DNA of 64,000 nucleotides from Saccharicrinis aurantiacus. GTDB taxonomy: Bacteria > Bacteroidota > Bacteroidia > Bacteroidales > Marinilabiliaceae. Below the pieces are notes generated by a model. That model was not told the DNA's origin. It did not search any database and saw nothing but the letters and a program-made list of their open reading frames with translations. Below are positions 11,191 through 19,527 of this stretch, piece by piece (the first letter of the stretch is position 1; every line of letters begins with the position of its first letter). The translations under genes and the position numbers were made by a program. Location: assembly GCF_001660705.2 (NCBI RefSeq), contig NZ_LYBV02000036.1:1-64000 (forward strand), written 5' to 3'.

Positions 11191-12504
11191 TTATTGTAAT
11201 AAACTTATTCTTACCTTTTTCTTTTTAACTCTCGAGTTGTTTAAGTCAGCAATCAGTTGATGTGTTTTTTTGCGGGGGACAGCAACAAAGGAATAATCTT
11301 GTTTAACTTCTATTGTGCCTAATTCATTTTTCTCCAGATTTCCTTGTTTGAAAAACAATCCTGCAATATCTCCCTTTGATATTTTATCTTTTCTGCCACC
11401 ACTAATATATAAGGTGCGCCAATAACTGCCATTAATTTTAAACTGTGGTTTAATGCTAATAGCTTCAGCATCTTTTACAAAAGAGGGTAATTCTTCTGTT
11501 GCTGTTTTTAATATATAAGCAGTTCCGTCACTATTCATCCTTGCAGTACGGCCATTTCTATGAATAAATTCATCAGGTCTTCCTGGCAATTGAAAGTGGA
11601 TTATAAAATCAAGGTTAGGTACATCAATACCTCTGGCAGCTAAATCACTTGCTAGTAATATATTATTTGTGCCATTTCTGAATTTAACCAACGAACGCTC
11701 TCTGTCAACTTGCTCTTGTCCTCCATAAAAAACTGCATGGTCAACGTTTTTAACCTCTAAAAAGTCACGAACTACATGTATGGTATCCTTAAAATTACAG
11801 AATATAATTCCAGTTTTTTCATTTAAAGTGGATAGTAAATGACCCAACGATTCTAATTTATCATTAGAGGATGCGGTAACTACCTTAATAACTAATTTAT
11901 TGGCGCTTGCTTTAAGTAGGTTTAGTGTTTTGGGCTTAGTAAGACCTACAAACTCTGGGATTTTAACTTTCTGCGTTGCAGAGGTCAGAACTTTTCTTTT
12001 TAATGAAGGAAGAGCTCCTAAAATCTCACTCATTTCTTTTTCGAATCCAACCTCTAAACATTTGTCAAATTCATCTAAAACAAGGAAGTTAATAGTTTCA
12101 GCATCTACTACACCGCTTCTGATGTGGTCTGCAACTCTACCTGGCGTTCCTATTAATATACTAGGAGCATGTTTTAGTTCAGCCCTATCTTTATTTCCTG
12201 CTCTACCTCCGTATACAGCATTAGTTTTATATCCACTACCAATTTCACGTGTTACTTGTTCAATTTGTATTGCTAACTCTCTTGAATGAACAAGAACTAA
12301 AACTTGAATGTCCTTATTTTCTGGGTCAAGCTGTTCAATGATAGGAAGCAAAAATGCAAGAGTTTTACCAGTTCCTGTTGGCGATAATAAAACAACTTCT
12401 TCACTCGATTGTATTGCCTTACTTGCATCGTTTTGCATATCGTTTAAGGCTTCAATTCCTAGCTTATTAAGTATAGCTTCTTTGTTTTTATATATTGATG
12501 TCAT
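11191..12504 (-). CDS. DEAD-box family ATP-dependent RNA helicase (DbpA-like)
   Basis: A 437-residue RNA helicase of superfamily 2. Visible motifs in order are the Q motif (around Q24), Walker A PTGTGKT (42-48), Ia HSRELA, Ib TPGR (120-123), motif II DEFD (144-147), SAT, motif V DLAARGID and motif VI HRNGRTAR. Residues after about 350 form a small basic domain (YISGGRKDKISKGDIAGLF...) like the RNA-binding domain of DbpA, which in E. coli binds 23S rRNA. Ribosome assembly is therefore the likely role, by family inference. Motif II has Phe in place of Ala, a variant I believe is common in Bacteroidota relatives. It is monocistronic; a promoter box almost touches the ATG, suggesting a leaderless message. 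Confidence 0.88.
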   Translation of the reverse strand: MTSIYKNKEAILNKLGIEALNDMQNDASKAIQSSEEVVLLSPTGTGKTLAFLLPIIEQLDPENKDIQVLVLVHSRELAIQIEQVTREIGSGYKTNAVYGGRAGNKDRAELKHAPSILIGTPGRVADHIRSGVVDAETINFLVLDEFDKCLEVGFEKEMSEILGALPSLKRKVLTSATQKVKIPEFVGLTKPKTLNLLKASANKLVIKVVTASSNDKLESLGHLLSTLNEKTGIIFCNFKDTIHVVRDFLEVKNVDHAVFYGGQEQVDRERSLVKFRNGTNNILLASDLAARGIDVPNLDFIIHFQLPGRPDEFIHRNGRTARMNSDGTAYILKTATEELPSFVKDAEAISIKPQFKINGSYWRTLYISGGRKDKISKGDIAGLFFKQGNLEKNELGTIEVKQDYSFVAVPRKKTHQLIADLNNSRVKKKKVRISLLQ

Positions 12505-12508
12505 GCTG

Positions 12509-12516
12509 CAAAGATA
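12509..12516 (-). promoter_or_regulatory. -7 promoter element abutting the helicase start codon
   Basis: On the minus strand TATCTTTG (12516-12509) fits TAnnTTTG and ends only four bases before the ATG at 12504. If used, transcription would begin at or within a base or two of the start codon. Confidence 0.5.
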
Positions 12517-12581
12517 CTTTAATAAAACTAGTTCTGCAGATTAAATAATATACATCTGTCTATTTAAGTAATTGATTACGC

Positions 12582-12646
12582 AATCCCTATTTGTGGGGAT
12601 TTTATAAGGAATTTCTCTAAATAATTACCCAATAATGGGGATTGGG
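12582..12646 (+). promoter_or_regulatory. Twin palindromic operator-like sites upstream of the porin gene
   Basis: Two related sites lie 43 bases apart: an inverted repeat AATCCC...GGGATT (12582-12601) and CCCAAT...ATTGGG (12628-12646). Both contain a CCCnAT...GGGGATT core. The second overlaps the -33 TTG of the promoter at 12642-12672, as a repressor site would. The regulator is unknown. Confidence 0.45.
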
Positions 12647-12672
12647 GCTAGTGCGCATTAAGCGTAATTTTG
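12642..12672 (+). promoter_or_regulatory. Promoter of porin/FMN-binding operon
   Basis: TTG (12642-12644) and TAATTTTG (12665-12672) are separated by 20 bases, fitting the Bacteroidota -33/-7 consensus. The box ends 27 bases before the ATG at 12700. Confidence 0.65.
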
Positions 12673-12699
12673 TATCAAACTATAAACATAAATCACGTA

Positions 12700-13902
12700 A
12701 TGAAAAAAACAGTATTATTTCTCCTATTAGGAATAGCATGCAATTTAATCCAAGCTCAAGTTTCCGATAGTATTTCAAGCTTCTATACTAATTCAGCTGA
12801 CAATCTGCTTTTAAAAGATAATAAATTAGTTGTAGGTGGATATGGTGAAGTCCACTATAACCAACCTTTACAATCGGGTGTTCACTCTAATGGTTTATTA
12901 GATGTGCATAGGGTAGTAATGTTACTAGGATATAATTTTAGTAAGAAAACACAATTTGTAAGTGAGCTTGAGTTTGAACACGTAAAAGAAGTGTATGTAG
13001 AGCAAGCTTTCTTGCAGCATAAATTAAATAGTTTTATTAATTTAAGAGGTGGATTAATGTTGATACCGATGGGTATTATTAATGAGTATCATGAGCCAAC
13101 TACCTTTAATGGAGTTGAACGTCCTTTGGTTGATAAGTATATTGCGCCAACAACTTGGCGCGAAATTGGTGCAGGTATTACAGGTAACATCCTTCCAGCA
13201 TCTTTAAAGTATCAATTATATATAGTTAATGGCTTCAATGGTTATGATGGAGAAGCAAAAGTTAGCGGTAAAAATGGATTAAGAAAAGGCAGACAAAAGG
13301 GAGCGGAAGCTTATGTTAGTTCACCTAACTTTTCGGGTAAAGTTGAGTATTACGGTATACGCGGACTGAATGTTGGTTTATCTGCTTATTTCGGAAAAAC
13401 ACAAAGTACGCTTTATGATGGGATTCAAAAAGATGATGAGAATGCTGTAGCAATGGCAGACTCATCTGTGGTGGGTATCTCAATGTTAGGTGCTGATGCT
13501 AGATATAAATTCGGTGGCCTACAGTTAAGAGGTCAGTTGTATTATTCATCGTTATCAAATACAAAAGAATATAATGCCTTTACAGGAGTTGATGGCGAAC
13601 TGAATGATGTAGGTAGTTCTATGATCGGATATTATGCCGAGATCGGATACGACGTATTAAGATCAGCAAAAACAAGTAAGCAGTTAGTGCCTTTTGTTAG
13701 ATATGAATTTTTCGATACACAAAATTCAGTTGATGGTACCTTAGAAAAGAATTTAGCTTATGAGAAAAATGCTATCACAACTGGTTTAACACTTACATTA
13801 ACAAAAGGAGCAGTAGCTAAAGCTGATGTTCAGTTTGTTAAATCAGGAGTAGATGATGAATATTCAAAAACCTTAAACTTAGGTGTAGGTGTAATGTTTT
13901 AA
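12700..13902 (+). CDS. Outer-membrane porin-like beta-barrel protein
   Basis: The 400-residue product has a signal peptide (MKKTVLFLLLG...IQAQ) and then alternating polar/hydrophobic strands typical of a beta-barrel. The segment GGYGEVHYNQPL, the strand pairs around FVSELEFEHVKEVYVEQAFLQ and the GLMLIPMG stretch resemble the phosphate-selective porin O/P family. The reading frame can be extended to a TTG at 12670, but that codon lies inside the promoter -7 box, so the ATG at 12700 is chosen. It is followed after 13 bases by an FMN-binding-domain gene and is almost certainly co-transcribed with it. The substrate is not evident. It could instead be a generic porin annotated only as outer-membrane protein. 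Confidence 0.75.
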   Translation: MKKTVLFLLLGIACNLIQAQVSDSISSFYTNSADNLLLKDNKLVVGGYGEVHYNQPLQSGVHSNGLLDVHRVVMLLGYNFSKKTQFVSELEFEHVKEVYVEQAFLQHKLNSFINLRGGLMLIPMGIINEYHEPTTFNGVERPLVDKYIAPTTWREIGAGITGNILPASLKYQLYIVNGFNGYDGEAKVSGKNGLRKGRQKGAEAYVSSPNFSGKVEYYGIRGLNVGLSAYFGKTQSTLYDGIQKDDENAVAMADSSVVGISMLGADARYKFGGLQLRGQLYYSSLSNTKEYNAFTGVDGELNDVGSSMIGYYAEIGYDVLRSAKTSKQLVPFVRYEFFDTQNSVDGTLEKNLAYEKNAITTGLTLTLTKGAVAKADVQFVKSGVDDEYSKTLNLGVGVMF

Positions 13903-13915
13903 TTATACAATTTAA

Positions 13916-14482
13916 ATGAATCTGAAGAAACTATTTATTCTATTAGTAATTCTAAATTTAGGAATTTCGGCATACTGTCAGAGTGATATAAATTACCGAC
14001 ATAAAAGCTTAATTAAAACACTTCAAAAATCAGGGGTGAACAATATTGATAATGTTAAGGAGTTAAGTGTAGCTGATTCAATATTAAAAGATAATACTGT
14101 CTCTGGTAAATTTTATAGCATTTCACAAGAGTTAAATTCACCTTATAAATTTATTTATATAGGGCGTGTAAATAGTTGTAGAGCTGGTGGATGTTCAATA
14201 TCATCTGGTAATTTATCCGATGAAAGTTCGGAGTATTTCGACTATTTTATTTTGTTTGATCAAGATATAAGCGTTAAGCAAGTGAAGGTGTTTAATTATG
14301 CCGCAACTCATGGACAAGAGGTGACTGCGAAGGGATGGCTTAAACAATTTGTAGGATATAATGGAGAAGTTGACCTAAAGGTAGATAAAAATATAGATGC
14401 CATATCAGGGGCCACCATCTCAGTATATGCTATAACAGAAGATGTAGTTAATAAAACAGCTTTGCTTCAGAAGGTTTTTTAA
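13916..14482 (+). CDS. Exported FMN-binding domain protein with flavinylation motif
   Basis: A 188-residue protein with an N-terminal signal peptide (ending near Ala19-Gln22) and one FMN-binding domain. Near the C-terminus, DAISGAT (161-167) exactly fits the Dxx(S/T)GAT signature at which ApbE transfers FMN covalently onto the final Thr, as known for NqrC and RnfG. A Cys pair in SCRAGGC (C88, C93) could form a disulfide or redox site. It is the second gene of an operon with an outer-membrane porin. An extracytoplasmic flavin electron carrier is inferred. Partner redox proteins and ApbE are not in the window. Confidence 0.8.
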   Translation: MNLKKLFILLVILNLGISAYCQSDINYRHKSLIKTLQKSGVNNIDNVKELSVADSILKDNTVSGKFYSISQELNSPYKFIYIGRVNSCRAGGCSISSGNLSDESSEYFDYFILFDQDISVKQVKVFNYAATHGQEVTAKGWLKQFVGYNGEVDLKVDKNIDAISGATISVYAITEDVVNKTALLQKVF

Positions 14483-14487
14483 ATAAT

Positions 14488-14520
14488 ATAGCCTTACCTG
14501 ATTTTCAGGTAAGGCTTATT
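14488..14520. terminator. Bidirectional terminator between FMN-binding gene and dapF
   Basis: A perfect 12-bp stem AGCCTTACCTGA/TCAGGTAAGGCT (14490-14501, 14505-14516) with a TTT loop sits between two convergent genes. Confidence 0.85.
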
Positions 14521-14524
14521 AGTA

Positions 14525-15322
14525 TTATATATTGGCTTCAATTTCACCTTTAAAAACAAAGGTAGCTGCACCTGTTAACCAAATCTCCGAAAAGTTTTTG
14601 TCATTCTCTGTGGTAAAACTTACGTTTAGTCTACCTCCTTTAACATCAATATTAAAATCCATACATTCTTTGTTTTTCATGTAAGTAGCAATTGCGGAAG
14701 CAACCACACCGGTGCCACAAGATAAAGTTTCATCTTCAACACCCCTTTCGTAGGTTCTTACCCTAATGTGATCAGCTGCAATTTCTTGCACAATGTTTAC
14801 ATTAGTGCCACCGGGTTTAAAAGCTTCTGAGTATCGTATCTCCCTACCATAATTTACAATATCAGTTTCATCAACCTTGTTTTGATGGCTTATATAGTGA
14901 GGAGAGCCTGTGTCTAAAAAGTAATGATTCTCAGCCTCTGTTATGTGATCAACATTGGTCATTTTTAAACTTACAATTCCATTATTATAGCTAGCTTCAT
15001 GTAAGCCATCAACAGCATCAAAGTAGAATTTATCTTTGTTACCTACTGCATCCTGATGAACAGCAAATGCTGCAATACATCTCCCTCCATTACCGCACAT
15101 TGAAGCTTCGTTTCCATCACTATTATAATAGCGCATAGTAAAGTCAATGTTGGCATCAGCATTACTTTCAAGAAGCATTAAGCCGTCAGCACCAATTCCA
15201 AACCTTCGATCGCATAAAAAGTTAACGAGTTTAACATTTTTACTGTCAAAATGACCATCTCTATTGTCTATAATTACAAAGTCGTTACCGGTACCCTGAT
15301 ATTTGTAAAAAGATATATTCAT
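14525..15322 (-). CDS. dapF: Diaminopimelate epimerase
   Basis: The 265-residue enzyme interconverts LL- and meso-diaminopimelate in the lysine and peptidoglycan pathway in the cytoplasm. The N-terminus YKYQGTGNDFVIID is characteristic. Both catalytic Cys are present, in MCGNGGRC (C76) and SCGTG (C202), as are the substrate-binding GGTNVN and ERGVEDETL segments. Length matches the family. It is a single minus-strand gene; a possible -7 box TAACTTTG lies at 15458-15451. dapA, in the same pathway, is separate at 42794. Confidence 0.96.
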   Translation of the reverse strand: MNISFYKYQGTGNDFVIIDNRDGHFDSKNVKLVNFLCDRRFGIGADGLMLLESNADANIDFTMRYYNSDGNEASMCGNGGRCIAAFAVHQDAVGNKDKFYFDAVDGLHEASYNNGIVSLKMTNVDHITEAENHYFLDTGSPHYISHQNKVDETDIVNYGREIRYSEAFKPGGTNVNIVQEIAADHIRVRTYERGVEDETLSCGTGVVASAIATYMKNKECMDFNIDVKGGRLNVSFTTENDKNFSEIWLTGAATFVFKGEIEANI

Positions 15323-15605
15323 GTGCTTATTATCCTATTCTGTTATTACTGTTTTGTACTATATGATATTGTTAATTAGGGAAATAGTTTGAATCAATTC
15401 TATTGACAAGACTTATTTAATTTCGGAGTTTTAATCATAGAATTATTGAACAAAGTTAGATAAAAATCAGTTAAAATTAAGTTAAGGTTATTCTATACTT
15501 ATTATAAAGGCATATATTTTGCCAATTTTGGTGTCAGAGAAAAGTATTGACATTAAAAGAATATTTAATAATTAGCTTGCTAATAGCACACTAAAACAAT
15601 AAGTT

Positions 15606-17087
15606 ATGAATGTAAAAAAGTTTTTTTTCGTATTTCTAGCTGCAGTAATGGGCGGTATAATAGGGGTTTATACATTTGTATCATTTTATAAGCCTGAGAA
15701 ACATATTGTAGAAGTACAGCAACAAGTAATGCCAGCAGCTCGTTTTGCAGGTATTAATATGTCGGGGCCACAAGCTGGCGGAGGTTTAGATTTTACCTTA
15801 GCTGCAGAAAAGTCAGTAGAGGCTGTTGTTCATGTTATGACAAAGCAGAATTCAAATTCTTCAGATTCTAACTATGGAAATCCTTTTTATGATTTCTTTT
15901 TCGGACCCAGAGGCGGAATGCCCAATAGGGGACCTGTTATGGGTTCTGGTTCAGGAGTAATTTTAAGTGAGGATGGTTACATAGTTACGAATAACCATGT
16001 AATTGATGGTGCTGATGAGATTGAAGTTATTTTAAATGATAGAAAATCTTTCATCGCAAAATTAGTTGGCACCGATCCTACTACAGATATTGCCGTTTTA
16101 AAAATTGAGCAAACGGGATTAACTTATTTAAATTTTGGAAATTCCGATGATATCAAAGTAGGAGAGTGGGTACTAGCTGTAGGTAATCCTTTTAATTTAA
16201 CATCAACAGTTACAGCTGGTATTGTTAGTGCAAAATCACGTAGTATTAATATCCTTGCTAATAGAAACCAACCGATGGGCATTGAGTCATTCATTCAAAC
16301 TGATGCCGCGGTTAATCCAGGTAATAGTGGGGGCGCTTTAGTAAATACTAGCGGAGAGTTAATCGGAATTAATACAGCGATTGCTTCTCAGACTGGATCT
16401 TTCACAGGATATTCGTTTGCAGTGCCATCTGTTATTGTGCAAAAGGTAGTTAATGACATAAAAGAATTTGGAGAGGTGCAGCGTGCATTTATTGGAGTTC
16501 AAATTGTTGGGGTTACTTCTGATATTGCGAAAGAGTTTGGGCTTAACGAAGTTGAGGGCGTATATGTAGATGCTGTCACTGTAAATGGTGGTGCTGACGC
16601 AGCTGGCATTAAAAAAGGCGATGTTATTATTAGCGTTGATGGAGCAGTTGTTAACACGAATTCGCAACTAATTGAGAAGGTTAGTCAACACCGTCCTGGA
16701 GATAAAATAAAATTAATTGTAAAAAGGGATGGAAAAAGAAAACATTTTGATGTAATTTTACGTAATAGTTATGGTTCCACAGAAATAGTCAAAGAAAACA
16801 AAGGTGTTTCTGACCTACTAGGAGGTGAATTTGTAGCTCTTACAGAAAAAGAAAAAGCTCGACTCGGAGTTAATTATGGTATGAAGATTGCAAGCCTAGG
16901 AGAAGGAAAGCTTAAGATGAGTGGAATAGAAGATGGGTTTATAATATTAAAAGCCAATCGAATTCCAATAAAAAGTATATCAGATATTAAACGTGCAATA
17001 GCAACTACGGATGAAGGTTTGTTTATAACAGGTATTTACCCTAGTGGTCAGGTTGCTTACTATGCCATTAATTTGGAAGAAGAGTAG
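15606..17087 (+). CDS. htrA: HtrA/DegP-family periplasmic serine protease with PDZ domains
   Basis: A 493-residue Do-family protease with an N-terminal membrane-spanning or signal segment (residues 5-27). The trypsin-like domain carries the triad H131 (NNHVIDGA), D161 (TTDIAVL) and S241 (GNSGGAL). It is followed by a PDZ domain (about 285-385, beginning with the FIGVQI stretch and including VYVDAVTVNGGADAAGI) and a degenerate second PDZ (about 400-490). Envelope protein quality control is the family role. It lies 80 bases upstream of the primary sigma factor gene, which has its own promoter, so co-transcription is possible but not required. Confidence 0.93.
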   Translation: MNVKKFFFVFLAAVMGGIIGVYTFVSFYKPEKHIVEVQQQVMPAARFAGINMSGPQAGGGLDFTLAAEKSVEAVVHVMTKQNSNSSDSNYGNPFYDFFFGPRGGMPNRGPVMGSGSGVILSEDGYIVTNNHVIDGADEIEVILNDRKSFIAKLVGTDPTTDIAVLKIEQTGLTYLNFGNSDDIKVGEWVLAVGNPFNLTSTVTAGIVSAKSRSINILANRNQPMGIESFIQTDAAVNPGNSGGALVNTSGELIGINTAIASQTGSFTGYSFAVPSVIVQKVVNDIKEFGEVQRAFIGVQIVGVTSDIAKEFGLNEVEGVYVDAVTVNGGADAAGIKKGDVIISVDGAVVNTNSQLIEKVSQHRPGDKIKLIVKRDGKRKHFDVILRNSYGSTEIVKENKGVSDLLGGEFVALTEKEKARLGVNYGMKIASLGEGKLKMSGIEDGFIILKANRIPIKSISDIKRAIATTDEGLFITGIYPSGQVAYYAINLEEE

Positions 17088-17113
17088 TCCTTTAATGTTT
17101 GCGGTACTTATTA

Positions 17114-17144
17114 TTGCTTTATTGTAATAAAAAGTTTAATTTTG
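17114..17144 (+). promoter_or_regulatory. Promoter of the primary sigma factor gene
   Basis: TTG (17114-17116) and TAATTTTG (17137-17144) are separated by 20 bases and lie 22 bases before the ATG at 17167, fitting the Bacteroidota housekeeping consensus. Confidence 0.65.
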
Positions 17145-17166
17145 CGCCACAATTTGGAGAACGAAT

Positions 17167-18027
17167 ATGAGACAGTTAAAAATAACAAAATCAATTACTA
17201 ATCGCGAAAGCGCCTCTTTAGATAAATATCTGCAAGAAATTGGTAGAGAAGATCTAATCACAGTTGAAGAAGAGGTTGAGTTAGCGCAACGAATTAAGAA
17301 AGGTGATCAAATTGCCTTAGAAAAATTAACTCGTGCTAACTTACGTTTTGTGGTTTCAGTAGCGAAACAGTACCAAAATCAAGGATTAAGCCTGCCCGAT
17401 TTGATTAATGAGGGTAACTTAGGATTGATTAAAGCTGCAGAGAAGTTTGATGAAACTCGTGGTTTTAAATTTATCTCATATGCTGTGTGGTGGATTCGTC
17501 AATCAATTCTTCAAGCTTTAGCAGAGCAGTCAAGAATTGTGCGTTTACCCTTGAATCAGGTTGGATCTCTTAATAAGATCAATAAGGCATACTCTAAATT
17601 TGAGCAAGAGAATGAGCGTAAGCCATCTCCTGAAGAATTAGCAGATAAGCTAGAGTTGCCTGTAGATAAGGTATCAGATACTTTAAGAGTTTCTGGACGT
17701 CATATTTCTGTTGATGCACCGTTTGTTGAAGGAGAAGATAATAGTTTATTAGATGTATTGGTAAATGGAGATTCTCCAAATGCTGATAAAGCATTAATAA
17801 ATGAATCTTTAGCAAGAGAAATCGAACGTGCTTTAGCAACATTGACTGAAAGAGAGAGTGATATTGTTAAGTTATTCTTTGGAATACAAACACAAGAAAT
17901 GACTCTTGAAGAAATTGGTGAGCGTTTTGGATTAACACGTGAGCGTGTTCGTCAGATTAAAGAAAAAGCAATCCGCCGTTTAAGACATACGTCTAGAAGT
18001 AAATTACTAAAATCATATTTAGGATAA
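17167..18027 (+). CDS. rpoD: Primary sigma factor RpoD/SigA (short Bacteroidota form)
   Basis: A 286-residue sigma-70 factor. It begins directly with region 1.2 ([16 protein letters not shown]) and lacks the long region 1.1, as in the primary sigma factor of Bacteroides. Regions 2.1-2.4 are clear ([50 protein letters not shown]), then region 3 and a region 4 helix-turn-helix ([18 protein letters not shown]). It should recognise the TAnnTTTG/TTG promoters seen throughout the window. It is followed by its own terminator. Confidence 0.96.
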   Translation: MRQLKITKSITNRESASLDKYLQEIGREDLITVEEEVELAQRIKKGDQIALEKLTRANLRFVVSVAKQYQNQGLSLPDLINEGNLGLIKAAEKFDETRGFKFISYAVWWIRQSILQALAEQSRIVRLPLNQVGSLNKINKAYSKFEQENERKPSPEELADKLELPVDKVSDTLRVSGRHISVDAPFVEGEDNSLLDVLVNGDSPNADKALINESLAREIERALATLTERESDIVKLFFGIQTQEMTLEEIGERFGLTRERVRQIKEKAIRRLRHTSRSKLLKSYLG

Positions 18028-18050
18028 TAACCCTAAATAAACAATATAAG

Positions 18051-18084
18051 AAAGGCTATTCATTTTTTGAGTAGCCTTTTTTTT
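18051..18084 (+). terminator. Terminator of sigma factor gene
   Basis: A 12-bp stem with one G-T pair (AAAGGCTATTCA at 18051-18062, TGAGTAGCCTTT at 18068-18079) runs straight into a T tract. Confidence 0.88.
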
Positions 18085-18192
18085 GTGCTCTTTTTTTTAA
18101 TTAAAGAAAAAAATGCGTAATTCAAGTTACACCTTATCCTTATTTTTACTAAGTATAAATTACATGTTTTTAGGTAAATTGTAATGTCGAGA

Positions 18193-18224
18193 TTGCAATT
18201 TATATATTTTCAGTTTTATATTTG
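18193..18224 (+). promoter_or_regulatory. Promoter of orphan AAA ATPase gene
   Basis: TTG (18193-18195) and TATATTTG (18217-18224) with a 21-base spacer lie 25 bases before the GTG start at 18250. Confidence 0.55.
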
Positions 18225-18249
18225 TTGCGTAAACTAGCGAATTATTTAG

Positions 18250-19428
18250 GTGAATTCATTTATAGAGACACACAATTATTTATTAGAGAATCTTCATGTT
18301 CCCATGAGGAGAAAGTTGATGGATGAAGTTGATTGGACCCATCGACTTATTGGAATTAAGGGAACTAGAGGAATTGGTAAAACCAACTTCATTCTCGATT
18401 TTGCTAAATCGCATTATGGATTTAGTAAATCATGTTTATATGTGAATCTGAATAATCTATATTTTACAGAGCATACAATAATTGAGTTTGCTGATGAGTT
18501 CAGAAAAACTGGAGGCAAAACTTTAATCTTAGACCAAGTCTATAAATATCCGGGTTGGTCGGAGGAACTTCGTTATTGTTACGATCATTTTGAGGATCTT
18601 CAAATTATTTTCTCTGGGTCAACTGTAATGCGTTTAAGAGAGGAGAATCCTCATTTACGTGGTATTGTGCATTCTTATAAATTAGAGGGTTTCTCATTTC
18701 GTGAGTTTCTAGAACTTAAAACAGGGCAGTCATTTCAATCGTATACATTGGATGAATTGTTAGAAAACCATGAAGAAATCACTAAAAAGATTGTTGCAAA
18801 AGTTCGCCCGCTAGCATATTTTAATGATTACCTAAAGTTTGGTTATTATCCTTTTTATCTTGATAATTCAAACTATAGTGAGAGCTTGATGAAGAGTATC
18901 AATTTTATTCTTGAAATTGATATCAGTTTTCTCCGTCAGATTGAGTTGAAGTATTTACCGCGCTTACGTAAGTTATTATTTACGGTGGCACAATCGGCAC
19001 CATTCCAACCTAATGTGAGTAAACTAAGTAGTGATGTTGGTACATCGAGAGCTACTGTAATGAATTACTTGTATTACCTCAGACAAGCTCGTTTAATTAA
19101 GTTATTGTATGATGGTAAGGAGGATATGCAAAAGAAACCTGCAAAGGTATATTTGCATAATCCAAACCTAATGTATGCTTTGATGCGTGGGAATATTGAA
19201 AAAAATGTATTGCATAAAACATTTTTCTATAATCAGTTAGGATGTTGTACTGATATTGTTTCTTCTGATTTTGCTGATTTTTTAGTGAATAATGAGAAGC
19301 ACTTTTTTGTCTGTGAGAAGCAACAAACTAACCTAAGTGAGAATAAGAATTTTATTATAGCTAAAGATATGATCGAAACAGGTTCAAGGGGAGTTATTCC
19401 TTTGTGGCTCTTTGGGTTTTTATATTAA
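18250..19428 (+). CDS. AAA-family ATPase (AAA_14 plus DUF4143-like)
   Basis: A 392-residue protein of the widespread AAA_14 ATPase family. Walker A is GTRGIGKT (38-45). Walker B is TLILDQ (91-96), with Gln96 where the family normally has the catalytic Glu. FSGS (sensor region) and RGIVHSYKLEGFSFREFLEL follow. The C-terminal part has a helical/winged-helix region (KLSSDVGTSRATVMNYLYYLRQARLI) of the DUF4143 type. The start is GTG, chosen for its spacing to the promoter and because the reading begins at the usual place ahead of VPMRRKLMDEVDW. The cellular role of this family is unknown. It is a single gene between two terminated units and nifJ. Confidence 0.82.
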   Translation: MNSFIETHNYLLENLHVPMRRKLMDEVDWTHRLIGIKGTRGIGKTNFILDFAKSHYGFSKSCLYVNLNNLYFTEHTIIEFADEFRKTGGKTLILDQVYKYPGWSEELRYCYDHFEDLQIIFSGSTVMRLREENPHLRGIVHSYKLEGFSFREFLELKTGQSFQSYTLDELLENHEEITKKIVAKVRPLAYFNDYLKFGYYPFYLDNSNYSESLMKSINFILEIDISFLRQIELKYLPRLRKLLFTVAQSAPFQPNVSKLSSDVGTSRATVMNYLYYLRQARLIKLLYDGKEDMQKKPAKVYLHNPNLMYALMRGNIEKNVLHKTFFYNQLGCCTDIVSSDFADFLVNNEKHFFVCEKQQTNLSENKNFIIAKDMIETGSRGVIPLWLFGFLY

Positions 19429-19527
19429 TAGAGTAGACATTATCAGTATTAATGTGTAAATTTAAATGCTGATATTCAATTATTTAGAACAATTATTAAT
19501 AGTAGTAAAACTAAAATATTAAACAAA

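Noticed and set aside
11900-12544. Plus-strand reading frames of 129 and 78 codons opposite the helicase gene
   Set aside because: Both are antisense to the conserved helicase motifs and lack any domain or promoter support.
12670-12699. Ten extra codons from a TTG in front of the porin gene
   Set aside because: The TTG lies inside the TAATTTTG promoter box, and the following ATG opens a proper signal peptide.
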